Assembly (NCBI GenBank): GCA_964058845.1
Contig: CAXKVR010000345.1
Location: 1 to 64,000, forward strand
DNA length: 64,000 nt
From: Carex sylvatica
Taxonomy: Eukaryota; Streptophyta; Magnoliopsida; Poales; Cyperaceae
Reading direction: 5' to 3'
Part shown: positions 60,771 to 64,000 of the stretch, one piece after another
How positions within the stretch are numbered: position 1 is the first letter of the stretch
Layout: each line of letters opens with the position of its first letter
Notes under the pieces: generated by a model
The model's input: only the letters and a program-made list of their open reading frames with translations
Databases searched by the model: none
Told to the model about the DNA's origin: nothing
Made by a program: the position numbers and the translations under genes

Positions 60771-61311
60771 AGAGTGGGAAAAATGGCACGCCGGAGCCGG
60801 TTCCGTTACGGAACGGCACGGCACGGCACGGATGTTAGATACGTGCCGTGTCTCGCGTGTCGCGTGCCGTGACCATTCGCGTGCCGTGACCAATTGTTAG
60901 CAAAGAAGACACGGCACGGCACAGCACGGAAATTACCTTCGTCACGGCACGGCACGGCACGGAACACGGCACGACACGGCACAGCACGGAACGGGAGAAG
61001 GTAGGAGACTAGGAGCACCGATTTGGTCACGGCACGACTTGATCACGGCACGCGAGTCACGGCACGACTTGGTCACGGCACGACTTGGTAACGGCACGCG
61101 AGTCACGGCGTGACTCGCGTGCCGTGACCATTCGCGTGCCGTGACCACCTCTCATAATTTTGGTCACGGCACGTTACGGCACATGAAAAATTAACTTGGT
61201 CACGGCACGGCACGGCACGTGAAAAATTAACTTGGTCACAGCACGGCACGGCACGTGACCAAAGTCACGGCGTGTTAGTCACGGCACGGCACGGCACGTT
61301 TTTTCCACACT
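60771..61311. mobile_element. Non-autonomous Mutator-like element made of CACGG repeats (copy 2)
   Basis: AGACAATAGT flanks both sides (60761-60770 and 61312-61321), 9-10 bp. The left end AGAGTGGGAAAAATGGCACG and, inverted, right AGTGTGGAAAAAACGTGCC form the terminal repeats. The interior is almost entirely GTCACGGCACG and its complement in both orientations. Three overlapping Arg/Ala/Val/Pro-rich frames here are artefacts of the repeat. Confidence 0.88.
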
Positions 61312-61321
61312 AGACAATAGT

Positions 61322-62290
61322 ATGAGTTTAAAAATTACACATTGTAATCACCACAGTGAAAAATGAATTCTTTGGGTTCGGTTCGACGAGTTCAAAAATT
61401 CGTGATTCGAAAATAATTCAAATATAAGTCGAAAATAATTCAGAATTATTCGGACAAAAGATCTCAGTTATGCAAGAAAATAAAAAAAAATGTTATGAGA
61501 AAAATTCGGAAAAAATTTGTGAATAATTCGTAAAATTTGAGAATTATTCGGATTTAATTTGGTCAAAATTCGGTCAACTAAATAATTCGGCGTTCGTCTG
61601 CATTACCACAAAAACAAATTATTCAGATTTAATTCGGATTTAATTCGCGAATCTTGTGACTATGGTAATAACTGCTTTATTTTGTTATTTTATGAGGATT
61701 ATAAATATAAATCTAAGGTAAATAGAATGTAGATCAGTTTTTATGTTCCTCACATAAAAATTGTATAAATCTTTATTTTATGTTGCAGATTTTGTAAAAA
61801 TAAGTGTTAATTAATCCGAATAGTGAAGAAAGAGTGTTAATAATTTGTGTTATTTGGATTGTATAATTCGAAACCGTGCTAATTTGAAGAGTTTTAATCC
61901 TCTAATCCTAAAAAATATTAATTTGCAAAGCATAATAAACAGAATGTTATTTTGGAGTTAAATAAATGTGTTGGGATTGTTTCAAAAATAAGATCAATAG
62001 CTTCACTAATCCGGAAATAATGCTATCCTTGTTAAACCAAAAATACTAAAGTGAAAGAATAATATAATACACTTATCTCATGTAAAAGTAGTAACAAGAA
62101 TTATTTCTTATCTTTTCATTTTATTTATCTATTAAACAAAACAAATAAAAAAAAAGCTATATTTTTAAAGAGAAGTGTTCTTGGTCCACTGACATTTATC
62201 CACAGATTGTCCACAATCTTATCCAATTCCAATTTCAACTGTCATTAACTTCCAACGGTCTCACCTGCTAACGGATTTCGTCTCCTCTCC
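61322..62290. other. Intergenic, TTCGG/AATTCG-rich repeat
   Basis: At about 61370-61680 the motif AATAATTC/TTCGGATTTAATTCG recurs in both orientations. No gene. 61700-62290 shows nothing distinctive. Confidence 0.4.
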
Positions 62291-62626
62291 TATTTAAACA
62301 TGTCATCCCGCGACTCCGTACCTTCCTTTTTTTGAATTTTATTTATGAATATTCCATTTTCGATAAGATCTGTTCTGTGATTTCTGAGATTTTCTTTCTC
62401 TTTCGTCTCAATGGGACATTCAAGAGTGATCTGAGAGAGGCGAGAACCTTCAGGAGATTTCCTTCCTCATTCCTTCCTCTTTCTGTGATTTCCTTAATCT
62501 TTTCGCAATTTCCTTCATCTTTCTCGACAGAACCTTCAGGAGTTGATTTCGATCGGATAGAAGTTGTCAGGGTTGATGAACATGGCGAAATTTAAATGTA
62601 GTGAGTTATTTCTTTATTTCTGTTGA

Positions 62627-62735
62627 ATTTGTTATTTGATTTGATGCAGTAACAGATCTAGCATTGTTTTGAACTTTTATTTGAACTTTTATTTGAATTT
62701 GTTATTTGATTTGATGCAGTAAGAGATCTCGTAAT
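62627..62735 (+). repeat. Direct duplication, about 75 bp
   Basis: GAATTTGTTATTTGATTTGATGCAGTAACAGATC occurs twice (from about 62627 and 62696), together with a short doubled AACTTTTATTTG between. Wording here is split: GAATTTGTTATTTGA then TTTGATGCAGTAA. Confidence 0.7.
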
Positions 62736-62810
62736 TATTTCTTTATTTATGTTGAATTTTGATATGGAGGAGATACGAGGAGATAATCTGAGAGAGGCCA
62801 CATGGATGAG

Positions 62811-63345
62811 AGATGATAGAGAGGCAATATGGAGTATTGATCTATTAATTTTATAGTATTTCTCCGTTAATTTTATAGTATTCATCTTGTGATTTTACAG
62901 TATACATCTTTATGAAAATATGGAGGAAAGAGATAATAGAGAGGCGATACGGAGTATTGATATGTTAATTTTACAGTATTTCCCCTGTTAATTTTACAGT
63001 ATTCATCTTGTGAAAATCTGGAGGAAAGAGATGATAGAGAGGCGATATAGAGTATTGATATGTTTAATTTTATAATATTTTCCCTGTTAATTTTACAGTA
63101 TTCATCTTGTGAAAATCTGGAGGAAAGAGATGATAGAGATGCGATATGGAGTATTGATATGTTAATTTTACAGTATTTTTCCTGTTAATTTTACAGTATT
63201 CATCTTGTGAAAATCTGGAGAAAATAGATGATAAAGAAGCGATATGGAGTATTGATCTTGTCGTTTTACAATATTTACCCGTTCAATTTACAGTATTCAT
63301 CTTGTAATTTTATGGTATTCATCTTGTGAACAGTCAATAATGTTT
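62811..63345 (+). repeat. Minisatellite, about 98-bp unit, 4-5 copies
   Basis: Units starting AGATGATAGAGAGGCGATAT begin near 62811, 62931, 63029, 63129 and 63226. Within each, TTAATTTTACAGTATT occurs twice. Degenerate ATTTTACAGT-type repeats continue to about 63760, making the right end an AT-rich satellite-like block. Confidence 0.85.
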
Positions 63346-64000
63346 AACAATGTGGTTGTGAATATTTGATGTACTGATATTTTATAGTTTGCATCTGTTA
63401 ATTTTACTGTTTACATCTTTTAAATTTATATTTTTGAAATTGTATTTTACTCTTTTTCATCTGCTAATTTTACATTGTTGTAAATTTATAGTTTTTACTT
63501 TTATTTCATAGTTTACGTTTACAATTTTACAGTATTGAAAAATAAAAAAATTAAGTTATTTTTTATCTGCTAATTTTATAATTTTATAATTTTATAGTTT
63601 TTACCTTTTGATTTCACAGTTTAATTTGATAATTTTACAGTATTAAAAATTAATATTTTTAATATTATATTTTATCATTTTCATCTGTGAATTTTGTAAT
63701 TATGTAATTTTATAGTTTGTACATTTTATTTTTATAGGTAAAGTGGTCAATTTTACGGTATTCAATATTTTGATGATTTATTTGTGTGTTTATTAAATCG
63801 ACAAAAAAATAATAAAAAAAATTAATCGGAAAATTTAATTTTGCCATTTTATCACGTCTTTTGTCAAAATAACTGCTAATAACTAACATTAATTGCCAAT
63901 AACTTTCTATAACTGTAATTTTCGAAAGTACAGTTTGAAAGTACAAATTTTTTGTTCTGTAGTGCAAGTTGCAATCTGTTTTTAACTATCATGGGACCAC

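Noticed and set aside
60699..61148. Three overlapping minus-strand frames rich in Arg, Ala, Val, Pro, Cys
   Set aside because: They are translations of the CACGG repeat array of the Mutator-like element, not genes.
62332..62595. 87-codon plus-strand frame preceded by a TATTTAAA box
   Set aside because: No recognisable domain, repetitive CCTTCAGGAG and TTTCCTTC pieces, and it abuts a tandem-repeat block. Could be a leader exon, but I cannot support a gene.
1..64000. CRISPR arrays, bacterial operons, phage-like systems
   Set aside because: Spliced genes, plant retrotransposons and MITEs show a plant nuclear genome; the regular repeats are minisatellites or MITEs, not spacer arrays.

Overview
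This window is nuclear DNA of a flowering plant. The evidence is AT-rich intergenic DNA, GT-AG spliced genes and plant-specific families: a laccase, an auxilin-like J protein, dihydroflavonol 4-reductase (DFR) and a plastid ADP-glucose pyrophosphorylase large subunit. Plant-type LTR retrotransposons and many MITEs fill the rest. The DFR substrate region ([12 protein letters not shown], then [11 protein letters not shown]) reads to me as monocot-like, but I cannot name the organism.

Layout. 1-1560 (+): 3' end of a laccase gene, with the last intron present and occupied by a MITE. 1561-9943: gene-poor DNA with MITEs and an inverted repeat. 9944-15663: a non-autonomous Ty3/gypsy-like LTR element with 5-bp target duplications; its left LTR is split by a second LTR-type insertion with its own 5-bp duplication, and that insertion carries a captured piece of an FKBP13-like immunophilin gene. 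15664-22600: intergenic. 23014-29777 (+): complete 8-exon auxilin-like gene with an extreme Glu/Arg/Lys-rich helix. 30089-41000: a tandem DFR duplication on the minus strand, made of a wrecked copy (31809-36636) and an intact 6-exon copy (37556-40749). 41600-50600: MITE-dense DNA ending in a roughly 4-kb inverted structure. 52774-59810 (-): complete 15-exon ADP-glucose pyrophosphorylase large-subunit gene. 60771-61311: a non-autonomous Mutator-like element built of CACGG repeats. 62600-64000: AT-rich tandem repeats.

The intact genes belong to unrelated plant pathways: lignin polymerisation (laccase), clathrin uncoating (auxilin-like), anthocyanin/proanthocyanidin synthesis (DFR) and starch synthesis (AGPase). 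They do not form one system. What ties the window together is its transposon population. A foldback core of about 250-400 bp recurs at least ten times, including inside introns of the laccase, the auxilin-like gene and the DFR pseudogene. Several copies have 9-bp target duplications typical of Mutator-like transposition. The same core carries at least four different terminal sequences, and one terminal sequence is shared by two different cores. This modular MITE population is the most unusual thing I see.

Exon boundaries were derived by eye from reading frame, GT/AG sites and family alignment from memory. No database search was run.
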